Shown: positions 8,596 to 17,662, counted from the first letter of the stretch. The stretch: 64,000 bases of DNA from CALMEC01 sp963706315 (GCA_963706315.1 CAVPMA010000019.1:186001-250000), one strand, 5' to 3'. Notes: generated from the sequence alone by a model not told the origin. Program-made: numbers and translations.

Positions 8596-9564
8596 ATGTC
8601 GACGACCGAGATCGGCGCCGCCGCTGACGCGCTGCACGACGCCACCGAGCTCGCCTCCAGCGTGCACGCGAACCTCGCGAGCGTCATCCGGGGCAAGCCC
8701 GAGGCGCTCGGGCTCGCCGTCGCGGCGATCCTGGCGGGTGGACACGTGCTCATCGAGGACGTCCCAGGCGTCGGGAAGACCCTGCTGGCCAAGACGCTCG
8801 CCCGATCCATCGGGGGGACCTTCCGGCGCATCCAGGGCACCCCGGACCTCCTGCCCGCCGACCTCACCGGCGTCTCCGTGCTCGATCAGAGCGAGGGCGC
8901 GTGGCGGTTTCGCCCCGGCCCGCTGTTCGCCAACGTCGTCCTCGTCGACGAGATCAACCGCACCACGCCACGCACCCAGTCGGCGCTCCTGGAGGCGATG
9001 GAAGAGCGGCAGGTCAGCGCCGACGGCGGAACGCTGCGGCTGCCGGATCCGTTCGTCGTGCTCGCGACCCAGAACCCGCACGAGCACGCCGGGACCTTCC
9101 CGCTCGTCGAGGGCCAGCGCGACCGTTTCACGATGGTCATCGAGCTCGGCCTGCCGGGTCGCGACGCCGAACGCGAGATCCTGACCGGCACCGGCGGCGA
9201 CGACGCGCTGCGCGAGCTCCAGCCGGTCACCGACGCCGACGCGCTCCGCCGGGCGAGCGCCGCGACCCGCACCGTGCACGTCGCGGACGCGGTCACCGAG
9301 TACATCCTCGACATCGCCGACGCCACCCGTGGGCACGACGGGGTCTCGCTCGGCGCAAGCCCGCGCGCGACGCTCAGCCTGGTGCGCCTGGCTCAGGCGA
9401 GGGCGGTGACGGCCGGCCGGCGATTCGTGACCCCGGACGACGTCAAGGCGATCGCGGCGGGCGCGCTCGCGCACCGGCTCATCCTGACCGGCGGAACCGA
9501 CCTGGCGCGCAGCCGGGCAATCGTCGACGGGATCCTCCGGAGGCTCCCGCCGCCTCGAGGATGA
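8596..9564 (+). CDS. MoxR-type AAA+ ATPase
   Basis: A 322-residue AAA+ protein of the MoxR family, chaperone-like ATPases that assist assembly of metal-containing or secreted complexes. Walker A is in EDVPGVGKTLLAKTLA (about residues 52-67), Walker B in VLVDEINRTTPRTQSALLEA, and sensor 1 in VVLATQNP. A C-terminal lid domain with LGASPRATLSLVRLAQARA completes the family layout. It is the first gene of a three-gene operon whose members overlap by four bases. This moxR, DUF58, transglutaminase order recurs in many bacteria, and the exact client is unknown. Confidence 0.92.
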   Translation: MSTTEIGAAADALHDATELASSVHANLASVIRGKPEALGLAVAAILAGGHVLIEDVPGVGKTLLAKTLARSIGGTFRRIQGTPDLLPADLTGVSVLDQSEGAWRFRPGPLFANVVLVDEINRTTPRTQSALLEAMEERQVSADGGTLRLPDPFVVLATQNPHEHAGTFPLVEGQRDRFTMVIELGLPGRDAEREILTGTGGDDALRELQPVTDADALRRASAATRTVHVADAVTEYILDIADATRGHDGVSLGASPRATLSLVRLAQARAVTAGRRFVTPDDVKAIAAGALAHRLILTGGTDLARSRAIVDGILRRLPPPRG

Positions 9565-10481
9565 CCGCGCGAGGCGCCACAAAGGGCGCGTACGTGATCG
9601 GCGCCATCGGCGCCGCCCTCTACCTCGCGGCCCGCACCACCGGCGCCGGCTGGCTCATCGTGATCCTCTGCGGCGTCGCCGGGGTGCTCCTGGTGGGCGC
9701 CGCCTGGCCCCGCATCGCCCTCGCACGCGTTCGCATGGAGGCATCCGGCCCGCCCGACGCCACTGTGGGACAGACCACCCCGATCGCGCTCACCCTCCGT
9801 CATGTCGGCATGGGCGTCCGTCTGCGGCCCCTCGACCCACCCGGCGAGACCACCGCGGCCCTCAGCGGCGACCCGGGGCCGGTCAGCCTGACGCCGCGCA
9901 GGCGGGGGGTGCTCGACACCGTGGTGATCGAGGCCGCCTCGGGCGCTCCGTTCGGCCTGGTGTGGTGGCGGCGGCGCGTCAGGGTGCCGCTTCGCCGGCC
10001 CGTCGAGGTCGCCCCGCGGCGCCGCGCGGGGGAGCCGGTTTCCGCCGCCAGCAGCGGCATGAGGGGCGAGGCGACGGCCGTCACCGGCGTCGGCGGCGAC
10101 CGGGTCCGCAGCGTGCGGGAGTATCTCCCGGGCGATCCGCTGCGGCTGGTGCACTGGCCGGCGACCGCGCACCACGGGCAGATCGTCGTCAAGGAGCTCG
10201 AGCATCCCGAGCGGCCCCACCTCGACGTCGTCGTCGATCTACGCGGAGAGGAGGCGGATGCGGAGGATGCGGCCGAGCGGGCTATGGGCCTTCTGTGCTC
10301 GGCACTCGACGAAGGCCTGGAGGTGACGCTCCACACAGCGGAGGCCGGCGGGCCGCGCAGCGCGCCTGTGGACGGACCGCTGGAGGCCGGCCGCCGCCTG
10401 GCACGCGCGATCGCCGCCGCCCCGCCGGCCGTGGAGAGCGCCGGTCAGGTGGTCCGGATCGTCGCGGGGCTCGAGCGTTGA
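9561..10481 (+). CDS. DUF58 domain protein
   Basis: A 306-residue protein with two hydrophobic segments near the N-terminus (about residues 10-50) and a C-terminal DUF58 domain, recognised by VREYLPGDPLRLVHWPATA. DUF58 proteins usually adopt a von Willebrand factor A-like fold and are encoded next to MoxR ATPases, with which they are thought to work. The ATG overlaps the moxR stop (ATGA), and the stop overlaps the next start, so the three are translationally coupled. Function beyond this association is unknown. Confidence 0.88.
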   Translation: MTARGATKGAYVIGAIGAALYLAARTTGAGWLIVILCGVAGVLLVGAAWPRIALARVRMEASGPPDATVGQTTPIALTLRHVGMGVRLRPLDPPGETTAALSGDPGPVSLTPRRRGVLDTVVIEAASGAPFGLVWWRRRVRVPLRRPVEVAPRRRAGEPVSAASSGMRGEATAVTGVGGDRVRSVREYLPGDPLRLVHWPATAHHGQIVVKELEHPERPHLDVVVDLRGEEADAEDAAERAMGLLCSALDEGLEVTLHTAEAGGPRSAPVDGPLEAGRRLARAIAAAPPAVESAGQVVRIVAGLER

Positions 10482-12598
10482 CGGGCGAGCCCGCCGCGAC
10501 CGCCGCCCCACGCTGGGCACGGCTCCTGGGCGACCTCAGCCGGCCGCCCGAGCACTCGCGGGCGCTTCGCCTCGCGACGCTCGTCGCGGTCGTGGCAGCC
10601 GCGTCCGCGGTCGTCGCGAACGACGTCGGCGGAGGGCTGCTCTGGATCCTCGCCCTCGTCGTGATCCCGACCGGGGCGGCCGTGTCGTACGCACGGCGAC
10701 GGAGCTCGAGCCCGCTGGTCCCCGGAATCCTGACCGCGATCACGATTGTGCTGACGGTCCGCTTCGTCCTCGCGAACGGGGGCGCATCCTCCCCGGGTGA
10801 GCTGCGCGTTCCGCTCGCGGAGCTGTTGGTGACCCTCGAGTCCGTACGGGCGTTCTCGCTGCGATCACGCCGTGAGCTGCGGTTCGCGCTCGCGTCGAGC
10901 ATCGCCCTCATCTCGGTCGCGGGCGCGCTCTCGCTGGGCATCGGGTTCGCGGCGTTCGCCGCGGTCTGGGGCGTCGCGGCCGTGGCGGTGCTCGCGCTCG
11001 CCCATCGCGCCGACCTCGGCGATCTCGCCACGCCGAGCCTAGACCGACGCGAGGGGATGCCGATCTCCCTGCGGGCGCTCGTCGCGACAGTCCTGGCGGT
11101 GGGTGCGCTCGGCGCCGCCGCGTTCATGATCGTCCCGGCCGCGAAGTCGAGCAGGTTCCTGGCGTTCACCGCCCGGCTGCCGAGCCAGATCGCGGTGCCG
11201 AGCCCGGGCGGGCTCTCCAACCCGTCGCTCGGACCCGACGACCCCGCGCGCCCCGGGAACGGCTCGGATGGACCCACGTCGTTCGGCTACTTCGGCTTCT
11301 CCGACCGGCTCGACACGTCCCTGCGCGGGCGCCCCGACGACACCATGGTGCTGCGGGTGCGTTCCGCCGCCGCGGACTTCTGGCGCGGCCAGACCTTCGA
11401 CGTCTGGGACGGCCGGGTTTGGACGTTGTCGAACTCGCGGACGGCGAGCGTTCGAGGGTCAAGCCCGCTCCGGCTCTTCGACCCGCAGGACGAGCCTCCC
11501 ACGGACGGCGAGGACCTCGTCCAGACCTTCTACCTGGAGACCTCGGGACCCAACCTGATCTTCGCCGCGAACCGCCCGACGCAGGTGTTCATCCCGCAGT
11601 CCACGCTGTTCGAGCTCTCCGACGGCAGCGTCCGCACCGGCGTCGAGCTGGAGCGGGGCGCCGCCTACACGGTCGTGAGCCGGCGCTCGCAGGCCACCGC
11701 CCAGCGCCTGCGGGCGACCGGAGACGCATCGAAGTTCGCCACCCCGGGGCCGCTGCTGGCGCGATACACGCGGCTGCCGGAGATGCCCGACCGCGTTCGC
11801 GACCTCGCCGCGTCGATCACGCGGAACACGTTCGGCACGTACGACACGGTGCTGGCGCTCGAGCGCTGGATGGGCGCGAACACCCGCTACTCGCTCGACA
11901 TCCCGACGCTTCCGCCCGGCGCGGACGCGGTGGACCGGTTCCTCTTCGAGGACCGGATCGGCTTCTGCGAGCAGATCGGGTCGAGCCTGGTCGTGATGCT
12001 GCGGTCGCTCGGGATCCCGGCGCGCCTCGCGGTGGGCTACACGCCGGGTGAGCGCAACCCGTTCACCGGGCTGTACGAGGTGCGGGCACGCGACGCGCAC
12101 GCCTGGGCGGAGGTGTACTTCCCCGGCCTCGGATGGCAGGGCTTCGACCCGACCGCGCAGGTGCCGCTGGCGGGCGACCCGCAGCCGGACGCCGCCAGAG
12201 TGGGGTTGCGGGACTACCTCGGGCGTCACCTGCCGGGTTTCTCGCCGCCGCTCGTCGCCGCCCTCCTCGCGGCGCTCGCCCTCGGCACCGTGGCGCTGTG
12301 GCGGCGCCCGCTCGCGGCGGCCTGGGCACGGTGGCGCGACCGGCGCCGGCCGCGGCCGTGGGCGGCCGAGCAGCTCGAACGACTCGAGGCCATCGGCCGG
12401 GATCTCGGTCGCGACCGGCTGCCGGGTGAGACGGCGCACGAGTACGCCGCCGCGCTTCAGCGAACGGTGCTGCGCGACCCGCGCCTGGAGGCGGTCGCCG
12501 ACGCGCTCGCGGCCGATGCGTTCGCGGACGCGCACCTCGAGGCCACGGAGCGGGATCGGGTGGAATCGCTCATCGGCGCCCTCGCCGACCGCGGCTAG
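10478..12598 (+). CDS. Membrane-anchored transglutaminase-like protease family protein
   Basis: A 706-residue TgpA-like protein. About six hydrophobic segments occupy roughly the first 230 residues. An extracytoplasmic transglutaminase core follows, with Cys497 (GFCEQIGSS), His541 (RDAHAWAEVYF) and Asp557 (GFDPT) forming the catalytic triad. A further membrane helix near LVAALLAALALGTVALW leads to a cytoplasmic DUF4129-like tail. The start is a TTG overlapping the DUF58 stop (TTGA). A longer upstream frame only reads through DUF58 in the wrong phase. The protein probably cleaves or crosslinks envelope proteins together with MoxR and DUF58, but the substrate is unknown. Confidence 0.88.
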   Translation: MTGEPAATAAPRWARLLGDLSRPPEHSRALRLATLVAVVAAASAVVANDVGGGLLWILALVVIPTGAAVSYARRRSSSPLVPGILTAITIVLTVRFVLANGGASSPGELRVPLAELLVTLESVRAFSLRSRRELRFALASSIALISVAGALSLGIGFAAFAAVWGVAAVAVLALAHRADLGDLATPSLDRREGMPISLRALVATVLAVGALGAAAFMIVPAAKSSRFLAFTARLPSQIAVPSPGGLSNPSLGPDDPARPGNGSDGPTSFGYFGFSDRLDTSLRGRPDDTMVLRVRSAAADFWRGQTFDVWDGRVWTLSNSRTASVRGSSPLRLFDPQDEPPTDGEDLVQTFYLETSGPNLIFAANRPTQVFIPQSTLFELSDGSVRTGVELERGAAYTVVSRRSQATAQRLRATGDASKFATPGPLLARYTRLPEMPDRVRDLAASITRNTFGTYDTVLALERWMGANTRYSLDIPTLPPGADAVDRFLFEDRIGFCEQIGSSLVVMLRSLGIPARLAVGYTPGERNPFTGLYEVRARDAHAWAEVYFPGLGWQGFDPTAQVPLAGDPQPDAARVGLRDYLGRHLPGFSPPLVAALLAALALGTVALWRRPLAAAWARWRDRRRPRPWAAEQLERLEAIGRDLGRDRLPGETAHEYAAALQRTVLRDPRLEAVADALAADAFADAHLEATERDRVESLIGALADRG

Positions 12599-12686
12599 TG
12601 GTGGAGCTGGAATCCACCCGTGCCCGTCTGCGATATTTTGTGCAGTGCCGCGATCGGACGGCGTCGACACGGACAAGGAGGGGGCG

Positions 12687-13181
12687 ATGGCTGAGGAGAC
12701 GGTCCACGAGGTGCGCGTGAGCCTCACCCGGGAGCGGGCACCCATCCGCAAGGCGAACCTCAAGATCACGGACACCGACGTGACGTTCGGCGTACCGGGC
12801 TGGCAGGGCGAGCACTACGGGTTCGCACCGGGCAGCGTCGAGGTGCATCCCGGCACGCTCGACTACCTCGTGGCGTCGGTCGGCGGCTGCCTGATCGGAA
12901 CGTTCGGCGGGACCTGCAAGGCCCGCGGGATCGTCGCGACCGGGGACGACCTGACGGCGGAGGCGATCGGAGAGGTCGTCGTGGACCCCGACAAGGTTCT
13001 TCGCCTCCGGAAGATCACCGTGCGCTACACGCTCCGTGCCTCGGAGGAGCAACGGGCCGCCGCGGAGCGCGCGAACGCCATCCACGCGAAACATTGCCCG
13101 AACGCCCGGTCGGTGGCGGCGGCGATCGACATCGTGACCGAGCTGGACTTCGTCCCCGTCGAGACCGCCGCGACCGTCTGA
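12687..13181 (+). CDS. OsmC/Ohr-family protein
   Basis: A 164-residue OsmC-like protein. The family comprises thiol peroxidases that reduce organic hydroperoxides through two cysteines. Here one is in the helix start VGGCLIG and the other in KHCPNARSV. The start ATG follows AAGGAGGGGGCG. A possible -10 (GATATT) lies about 50 bases upstream, so the gene probably has its own promoter rather than belonging to the operon before it. The closeness to the Ohr or YhfA subgroups cannot be decided by eye. A cluster of inverted repeats follows the stop. Confidence 0.87.
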   Translation: MAEETVHEVRVSLTRERAPIRKANLKITDTDVTFGVPGWQGEHYGFAPGSVEVHPGTLDYLVASVGGCLIGTFGGTCKARGIVATGDDLTAEAIGEVVVDPDKVLRLRKITVRYTLRASEEQRAAAERANAIHAKHCPNARSVAAAIDIVTELDFVPVETAATV

Positions 13182-13196
13182 GCCCGCCTGCCCGAG

Positions 13197-13322
13197 CGTC
13201 CCGGGCGATTAACAATCCGATTCGCCGGGTGTTGCGTCCCGGGCGATTAACAGAGCAAAGAGTCGTCTGTTAATCGCCCGGGACGGGAAGCGGGGATCGG
13301 CGGTTGCTAATCGCCCGGGACC
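13197..13322. repeat. Four-copy inverted/direct repeat cluster (CGTCCCGGGCGATTAACA)
   Basis: An 18-base unit CGTCCCGGGCGATTAACA occurs directly at 13197-13214 and 13235-13252, and inverted at 13268-13285. A slightly diverged inverted copy lies at 13305-13322. Copies two and three extend to a perfect 20-base stem (13235-13254 with 13266-13285) around an 11-base loop. There is no T-tract. The arrangement resembles a REP/BIME-type intergenic element and may also end the OsmC transcript. No further copy was noticed in the window. Confidence 0.75.
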
Positions 13323-13441
13323 ATGGTGAGACGTACACGCGCTCCGCATTTCCCCGAAGCCCGCATGCCCGGAACCCTGAGGCGCGAACGTGCACGGATT
13401 GGGATCCTCGCCGCATCGCAACCCGCGGCAGAGGAGGGGAC

Positions 13442-14128
13442 ATGACGGAGCCGACGCAGGGTGGGACGGGACACCCGCATCCCCCGGACTGGTCGAGCTC
13501 GGACAGCGTGCTGGAGTCGGAGATCCGGCAGGACGAGCGCAGGATCTTGGCCGACGAGCGGAAGATCCACGTGAACCGGGTGCTCGTGCTTTCCGCGCTG
13601 GGTCTGCTGGCGCTGACGGTCACGGCGCTCATCCTCAGCATCATCGCGCTGAACCGCGACATCGATGCAGTCGCGAAGGCCACACCGAAGGACAACAGCG
13701 TCTCCACCAGCTCCATCCAGGACGGCGCGGTGACCGCGGTGAAGGTCGCGAACAACTCGCTGACCGGCGTTCAGATCAACGAGGCGAGCCTGGCACAGGT
13801 GCCGGCGGCGGCGAAGGCGGGCACCGCCAACAACGCCACGCAGTTGGGCGGGACGGCAGCCGACGCGTATGTCCACGGCGTGAAGATCGCCCAGACCGCA
13901 ACCGACACCACCTCCGCGACCCTCAAGGGGCCGACAGTCGCGACGTGCCCGTCGGGCACCCGGGTGATTGGCGGCGGCGCGGAGGTCGCAGGGGCGCGAA
14001 ACGTCGCGATCATCGAGAGCGCCCCTTCGGGCACCTCGGGGTGGACCGCCATCGCGGGGCTGCAGACCGGCTCCGCGCCGTCGTGGCGGCTCACCGTCTA
14101 CGCGATCTGCGCGGCGGGCGGCTCGTGA
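13442..14128 (+). CDS. Single-pass membrane protein with 'NSLTG..I' surface repeat
   Basis: A 228-residue protein. A short charged N-terminal part is followed by one transmembrane helix (LVLSALGLLALTVTALILSI, about residues 47-66). Next comes an exported region with the pattern DGAVTAVKVANNSLTGVQIN and an Ala/Gly-rich linker. The C-terminal domain has CPSGTRVIGGGAEV and a final LTVYAICAAGG. Its two cysteines could form a disulfide. The NSLTG-type segment is frequent in envelope proteins of Thermoleophilia-like Actinomycetota (from memory of such genomes). No enzymatic motif is visible. The ATG follows GGAGGGGAC. Confidence 0.75.
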   Translation: MTEPTQGGTGHPHPPDWSSSDSVLESEIRQDERRILADERKIHVNRVLVLSALGLLALTVTALILSIIALNRDIDAVAKATPKDNSVSTSSIQDGAVTAVKVANNSLTGVQINEASLAQVPAAAKAGTANNATQLGGTAADAYVHGVKIAQTATDTTSATLKGPTVATCPSGTRVIGGGAEVAGARNVAIIESAPSGTSGWTAIAGLQTGSAPSWRLTVYAICAAGGS

Positions 14129-14212
14129 GCAGCCGCCACGGGGAGTCGGGCAGCGGCTCGAGGGTCGACGAGGATAGACAACAGGCGCCCCTTGAACTCG
14201 GCTCCCCGATCG

Positions 14213-14228
14213 TCGAACATACGTTCGA
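14213..14228. promoter_or_regulatory. LexA (SOS) box ending on the imuB start codon
   Basis: TCGAACATACGTTCGA matches the Gram-positive/actinobacterial LexA consensus, with perfect half-sites TCGAAC and GTTCGA. Its last base is the A of the imuB ATG. This implies a promoter overlapping the start and an mRNA with little or no leader. Confidence 0.9.
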
Positions 14229-15436
14229 TGATCGTCACCGCCGTCATCCCCCGCTTCGCACTCCTCGTCGCGCTGCTGGCGGCGCGCCGGCCGATGGACG
14301 CACCCATCGCGCTCGGGCCGCAACCGGGTGACGCCCAGCTCGTCGGCCAGTGCACCCCCCCAGCCGCAGCCGCCGGGGTCACGCCCGGACTGCGGGTCGG
14401 CGAGGCGCTCGCGCGCTGCCCCCACCTCGAGCTGGTCGTCCCCGACCCCGGCGCCGTCGAGCACGCCGCCGAGGAGATCACCGAGCGGCTCGAGGCGATG
14501 GGCGCCGCCGTCGAACCCGGCGAGATCGGCACCTGGACCTTCGAGACACACGGCCTGGAACGCCTCTACGGCGGACTCGCCGGGGTGCTGCGCCACACCA
14601 AGGCCGCCCTCCCCGTCGGCGCCGATGGGCGCATCGGCGCGGCCCCCACCCCGTTCGCGGCGCTGCAGGCGGCGCACGAGGCGCCGCCGCGCACCCCGCT
14701 CGTCATCGCCCACGACGAGATCGCCGACTTCCTCGCCCCCCTCCCCGCCGATCGGCTCCCGCTCGAGCCGAAGGCCATCGCCGAGCTCGCGAACCTCGGG
14801 CTCACCACCATCGGCCACCTTGCCGAGCTCCCCCGGGGCGCGGTGCTCGACCGGCTCGGACTGGCCGGACTGCGTGCATGGCGGTGCGCGCGCGGCGACG
14901 ACGACACCACGCTGCGTCCGCGCCGCCCGCCCGACCCGCTCGAATCCGCCTTCCACTTCCCCGAGCCGGTCGGCGCCCTCCCCGCGCTGGAGGCCGCCGC
15001 CCGTCTGCTGCTCACCGAGCTCGCGAGCGCCGCGCGCGGACGTGGACGGGCGCTGCGGACTCTCACCATCAGGGCGTGGCTCGACGGGGGCGGATCGTGG
15101 ACGCGCACCCTCACCCTCCGTGACGCCACCACACAGCTCGACCGGCTCGCCACCCTGGCCCTCCCCTCTCTCGCCGAGGTGAGCGGGCCGGTCGACACCC
15201 TCGTCATCCGGGCCGACGCCTCCGGGTCGGTCGCCGGGCATCAACTCGCCGTCGTCGAACCCGGCACCGTCGAACGGGCACGCCGTGCCCGCGACGCCAT
15301 CCGGCAGGTCCGCACTGCCCAGGGCGACGAGGCGGTGCTGCGCCTCGTCGAGCTCGAGCCGTGGTCACAACTCCCAGAACGCCGATGGGCGCTCGTTCCC
15401 TACGACGTCTCGGCGAACCCCGACCCCTCCGCGTAA
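14228..15436 (+). CDS. imuB: ImuB-like Y-family polymerase homologue (SOS mutasome)
   Basis: A 402-residue Y-family DNA polymerase relative. ImuB proteins are catalytically inactive adaptors that connect the error-prone polymerase DnaE2 to the beta clamp. The N-terminus MIVTAVIPRFALLVALL lacks the paired acidic metal ligands of active Pol IV. Typical ImuB blocks are present: GVTPGLRVGEALARCP, the WTFETHGLERLYGG region and a helix-hairpin-helix segment (LANLGLTTIGHLAELPRGAV). The DNA damage box on the start codon supports SOS induction. No ImuA' gene is adjacent. A DUF6504 gene overlaps the end, as often seen with imuB in Actinomycetota. Confidence 0.88.
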   Translation: MIVTAVIPRFALLVALLAARRPMDAPIALGPQPGDAQLVGQCTPPAAAAGVTPGLRVGEALARCPHLELVVPDPGAVEHAAEEITERLEAMGAAVEPGEIGTWTFETHGLERLYGGLAGVLRHTKAALPVGADGRIGAAPTPFAALQAAHEAPPRTPLVIAHDEIADFLAPLPADRLPLEPKAIAELANLGLTTIGHLAELPRGAVLDRLGLAGLRAWRCARGDDDTTLRPRRPPDPLESAFHFPEPVGALPALEAAARLLLTELASAARGRGRALRTLTIRAWLDGGGSWTRTLTLRDATTQLDRLATLALPSLAEVSGPVDTLVIRADASGSVAGHQLAVVEPGTVERARRARDAIRQVRTAQGDEAVLRLVELEPWSQLPERRWALVPYDVSANPDPSA

Positions 15437-15681
15437 TCCCGGGGCCTACCGGCATCCCCCACGTCGTGATCGTGGACGGGAAGCGCCGATCGGTCACCGC
15501 GATCAGGGAGGACTGGCTCGTCCAGGACCGCTGGTGGACCGACGAGCCGGTCGACCGCCACTATTACGAGCTCGTCGTCGAGCCCGGCCGGGTGCTCGTC
15601 ACGTTTCGCGACACGCGCACCGGCGGCTGGTACGCACACGCCGACCCGGGCGGCACGGCCCGGCGGCGCGGCGCGGCCTGA
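15385..15681 (+). CDS. DUF6504 family small protein
   Basis: A 98-residue protein with the DUF6504 pattern: VTAIREDWLVQDRWWTDEPV followed by RHYYELVVEPGRVLVTF and a terminal TGGWYAHADPGG. Such proteins are commonly encoded directly after imuB in Actinomycetota, suggesting a role near the translesion-synthesis complex, but no biochemical function is established. It overlaps the end of imuB by 52 bases in another frame, so the two are probably co-transcribed under LexA control. The ATG at the start is preferred; a GTG at 15361 is possible. Confidence 0.72.
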   Translation: MGARSLRRLGEPRPLRVIPGPTGIPHVVIVDGKRRSVTAIREDWLVQDRWWTDEPVDRHYYELVVEPGRVLVTFRDTRTGGWYAHADPGGTARRRGAA

Positions 15682-15931
15682 ACGGACGGCCAAAGCTGAT
15701 GTCAGTATGAACCGATGAAGCGCACTTCGTGATCACGCTGGACGATCGCCGCTTCTCCACCGCCCGACCACCCAGCTGCGAGGCGCAGCGCCTCCTTCCC
15801 ACCTGATCGGATCGGATACGAACACGCCCGACGACCCCACCAGCCTCAGCTCACCGCTCCTGGGCCTGTACATCGACGAGGCGATCGGCCGCGCCCTCGC
15901 GATCGTCGCCGCCCTCACCGCGCGCGACGAG

Positions 15932-16585
15932 TTGCACGACGCCGACATCGCGTGGGCGGCCGAGGCGGCGCACTCGCTGAAGGGCCTCACGATGCAGGCC
16001 GGGGACATCGCGCTGGCCGAGGAGGTCCACGCGATCGAGCCGGCGCTGGACGAGCTCGGCCGCGACTCCGGCGACCGAGCGGCGGCGACCGCGGCGGTCG
16101 TGGAGAGGATCCGCGCCGTGGAGCGGGCGCTCGCCAGCCGAGTCGGCCCGGGCGTCGCGCGTGACGTCGACCTGGAGCAGGTCGCCGACGCCGCCCGCGC
16201 CGAGGCGCTGCGGGCCGCCGCCCGCCGCGACGTGCGGCTGTCGGTCGAGGTCGTCGTCCCCCGCGGTGCGCGGGTGCCGCGCCGTATCGCGGGAGTGCTC
16301 GTCGACGTTCTCGGACACCTCGCCCGCAACGCCGTCGCGCACGGGACCCCCGACGGCGGCACCCTGCGGATCAGCGTCGAGACCGGGCCGGAGGTCCTGA
16401 CGATCGTTGTCGCCGACCATGGCGACCGGGAGCGCGCGAACGTCACACGCCGGCCGGACCTGACGAGTGGGCGAGGCGTCGGTTTGCGGGCCGCGCAGGG
16501 CCGCCTGGCTGCCCTCGGTGGGACCCTCTCCGTCGCCCCCGGCCCGTGGGGCGGCACGAGCGTGACGGTCAGCATCCCGCTCTGA
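15932..16585 (+). CDS. HPt domain fused to a HATPase domain (CheA-like minimal kinase)
   Basis: The N-terminal part contains AEAAHSLKGLTMQAG, a CheA-type phosphorylatable histidine box. The C-terminal part contains LGHLARNAVAHGTPDGGTL (N-box), a degenerate G1 segment (VADHGDRE) and GRGVGLRAAQGRLAALGGTL (G2), i.e. a GHKL ATPase. The CheA dimerisation and CheW-like domains are missing. The listed TTG start cuts into the HPt helix. Matching sequence (LLGLYIDEAIGRALAIVAAL) continues in frame upstream to about 15803 with no ATG, GTG or TTG. The likely true start is CTG 15803, which overlaps the TGA of a 25-codon ORF beginning at GTG 15729. The partner response regulator is unknown. Confidence 0.7.
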   Translation: MHDADIAWAAEAAHSLKGLTMQAGDIALAEEVHAIEPALDELGRDSGDRAAATAAVVERIRAVERALASRVGPGVARDVDLEQVADAARAEALRAAARRDVRLSVEVVVPRGARVPRRIAGVLVDVLGHLARNAVAHGTPDGGTLRISVETGPEVLTIVVADHGDRERANVTRRPDLTSGRGVGLRAAQGRLAALGGTLSVAPGPWGGTSVTVSIPL

Positions 16586-16747
16586 CGCATCCCGCGCGGC
16601 GATCGCACAACCGGTCCCGCTCAAGCTGGCGAGATGGTCGGGCGAGAGTGAACCACGGACCGCGCCGGTGAGTCGCGGCCGAGTGCGCGAGAACTCCCGT
16701 GAACGGCTCGTCGGTCGAACTGGTCGAAGGGGAACGCGCGGGTTACG

Positions 16748-17662
16748 TCAGAAGACGGTGGCCCAGTCGTTCTTGATGCTGACGACCGTCCAGCCGCCCG
16801 CGGCGGCCGTCTCGAGCGCCTGCTCGGCGCCGCTTGTGTAGTCGAACTCGCGCTCGCCGTCGTCGTGGAGGACGAGCAGGCGGAGGAACGGCTTGTCCTG
16901 ATGATGGGTGAACTCGAGCATCGGGATGTCACCGTTCGAATTGCCGGCGGCGAGGATTGGTCGGCGGCCGGTGCGGCTCCAGATGCGGATCGGCTTCTGC
17001 GGGCCATCGTCGAGATAGTCGGCCTCGGCCTTGTGCGTGATCGTGCCGCCACGGTCGTCGCTCGTGTACTCGAGCGCAGTCGCGCTACCAATCACCCGCT
17101 CGCGTGGAATGCCGTAGACCTCCTGGCTGATCGGCCGCATGAAGTCACGACCGCCACCCGAGGCGATGTAGTTCGAAAACCCGTTCGCTTCCAGGTAGCC
17201 GAGCAGCTCGACCATCGGCGCATAGGCACACTCGAGATACCCACGACCAAGGGTCGGATGCTGCACCGTGCGCAGAAACGCATCCGACTTCGCCTCGAAG
17301 TCCTCGACGCTGATCCCCGCGTGCGCAGCAAGGACGCCGGCCAGGAGCGTCCGCACATTCGTGTCGTTGCCCGCGTAGTGCTCGGCGAGCACCGCACCCA
17401 GCCAGCCATAGTCGCGCTCATACGCTGCCTTCCAGGGCTGGCGATCACGCAGCTCGGAATCGGCTTCAGCCATCTCGAACAGCCGGCGAAGGATGAAGTC
17501 GGCCTGGATCGGTAACGGCTTCTCACACCACAACGTGCCGTCGTTGTCGAACACCGCGGCGCGCTCCTCGACCGGCACGGCCTCCGACACCGTTCGCTCG
17601 ACAAACTCGACAACCGCCCGCCTCGCGGCGCCGTCATTCCAAGTGGCCAACGTCCCGGGCAT
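16748..17662 (-). CDS. HAD-superfamily phosphatase (phosphoserine-phosphatase-like)
   Basis: A 304-residue haloacid dehalogenase-type hydrolase. Motif I is VFDNDGTLW (nucleophile Asp and acid Asp), motif II is in YIASGGGRDF, and motif IV is in AAGNSNGDIPMLEF. An alpha-helical cap lies between motifs I and II. This arrangement resembles SerB and related phosphatases that act on small phosphorylated metabolites, and the substrate cannot be inferred. The start is 209 bases from the divergent dnaE2 gene. Nothing in its promoter region resembles a LexA box oriented for it, though the dnaE2 box lies in the same interval. Confidence 0.85.
   Translation of the reverse strand: MPGTLATWNDGAARRAVVEFVERTVSEAVPVEERAAVFDNDGTLWCEKPLPIQADFILRRLFEMAEADSELRDRQPWKAAYERDYGWLGAVLAEHYAGNDTNVRTLLAGVLAAHAGISVEDFEAKSDAFLRTVQHPTLGRGYLECAYAPMVELLGYLEANGFSNYIASGGGRDFMRPISQEVYGIPRERVIGSATALEYTSDDRGGTITHKAEADYLDDGPQKPIRIWSRTGRRPILAAGNSNGDIPMLEFTHHQDKPFLRLLVLHDDGEREFDYTSGAEQALETAAAGGWTVVSIKNDWATVF

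Noticed and set aside
9962..12598. An 878-codon frame covering the transglutaminase gene
   Set aside because: The first 170 codons overlap DUF58 out of phase and are Arg/Gly-rich nonsense. The true start is TTG 10478, coupled to the DUF58 stop.
13307..15244. A 645-codon minus-strand frame opposite the 13.4 kb membrane-protein gene and imuB
   Set aside because: It is antisense to two well-supported genes and has the Arg/Gly/Asp-rich composition of high-GC shadow frames.
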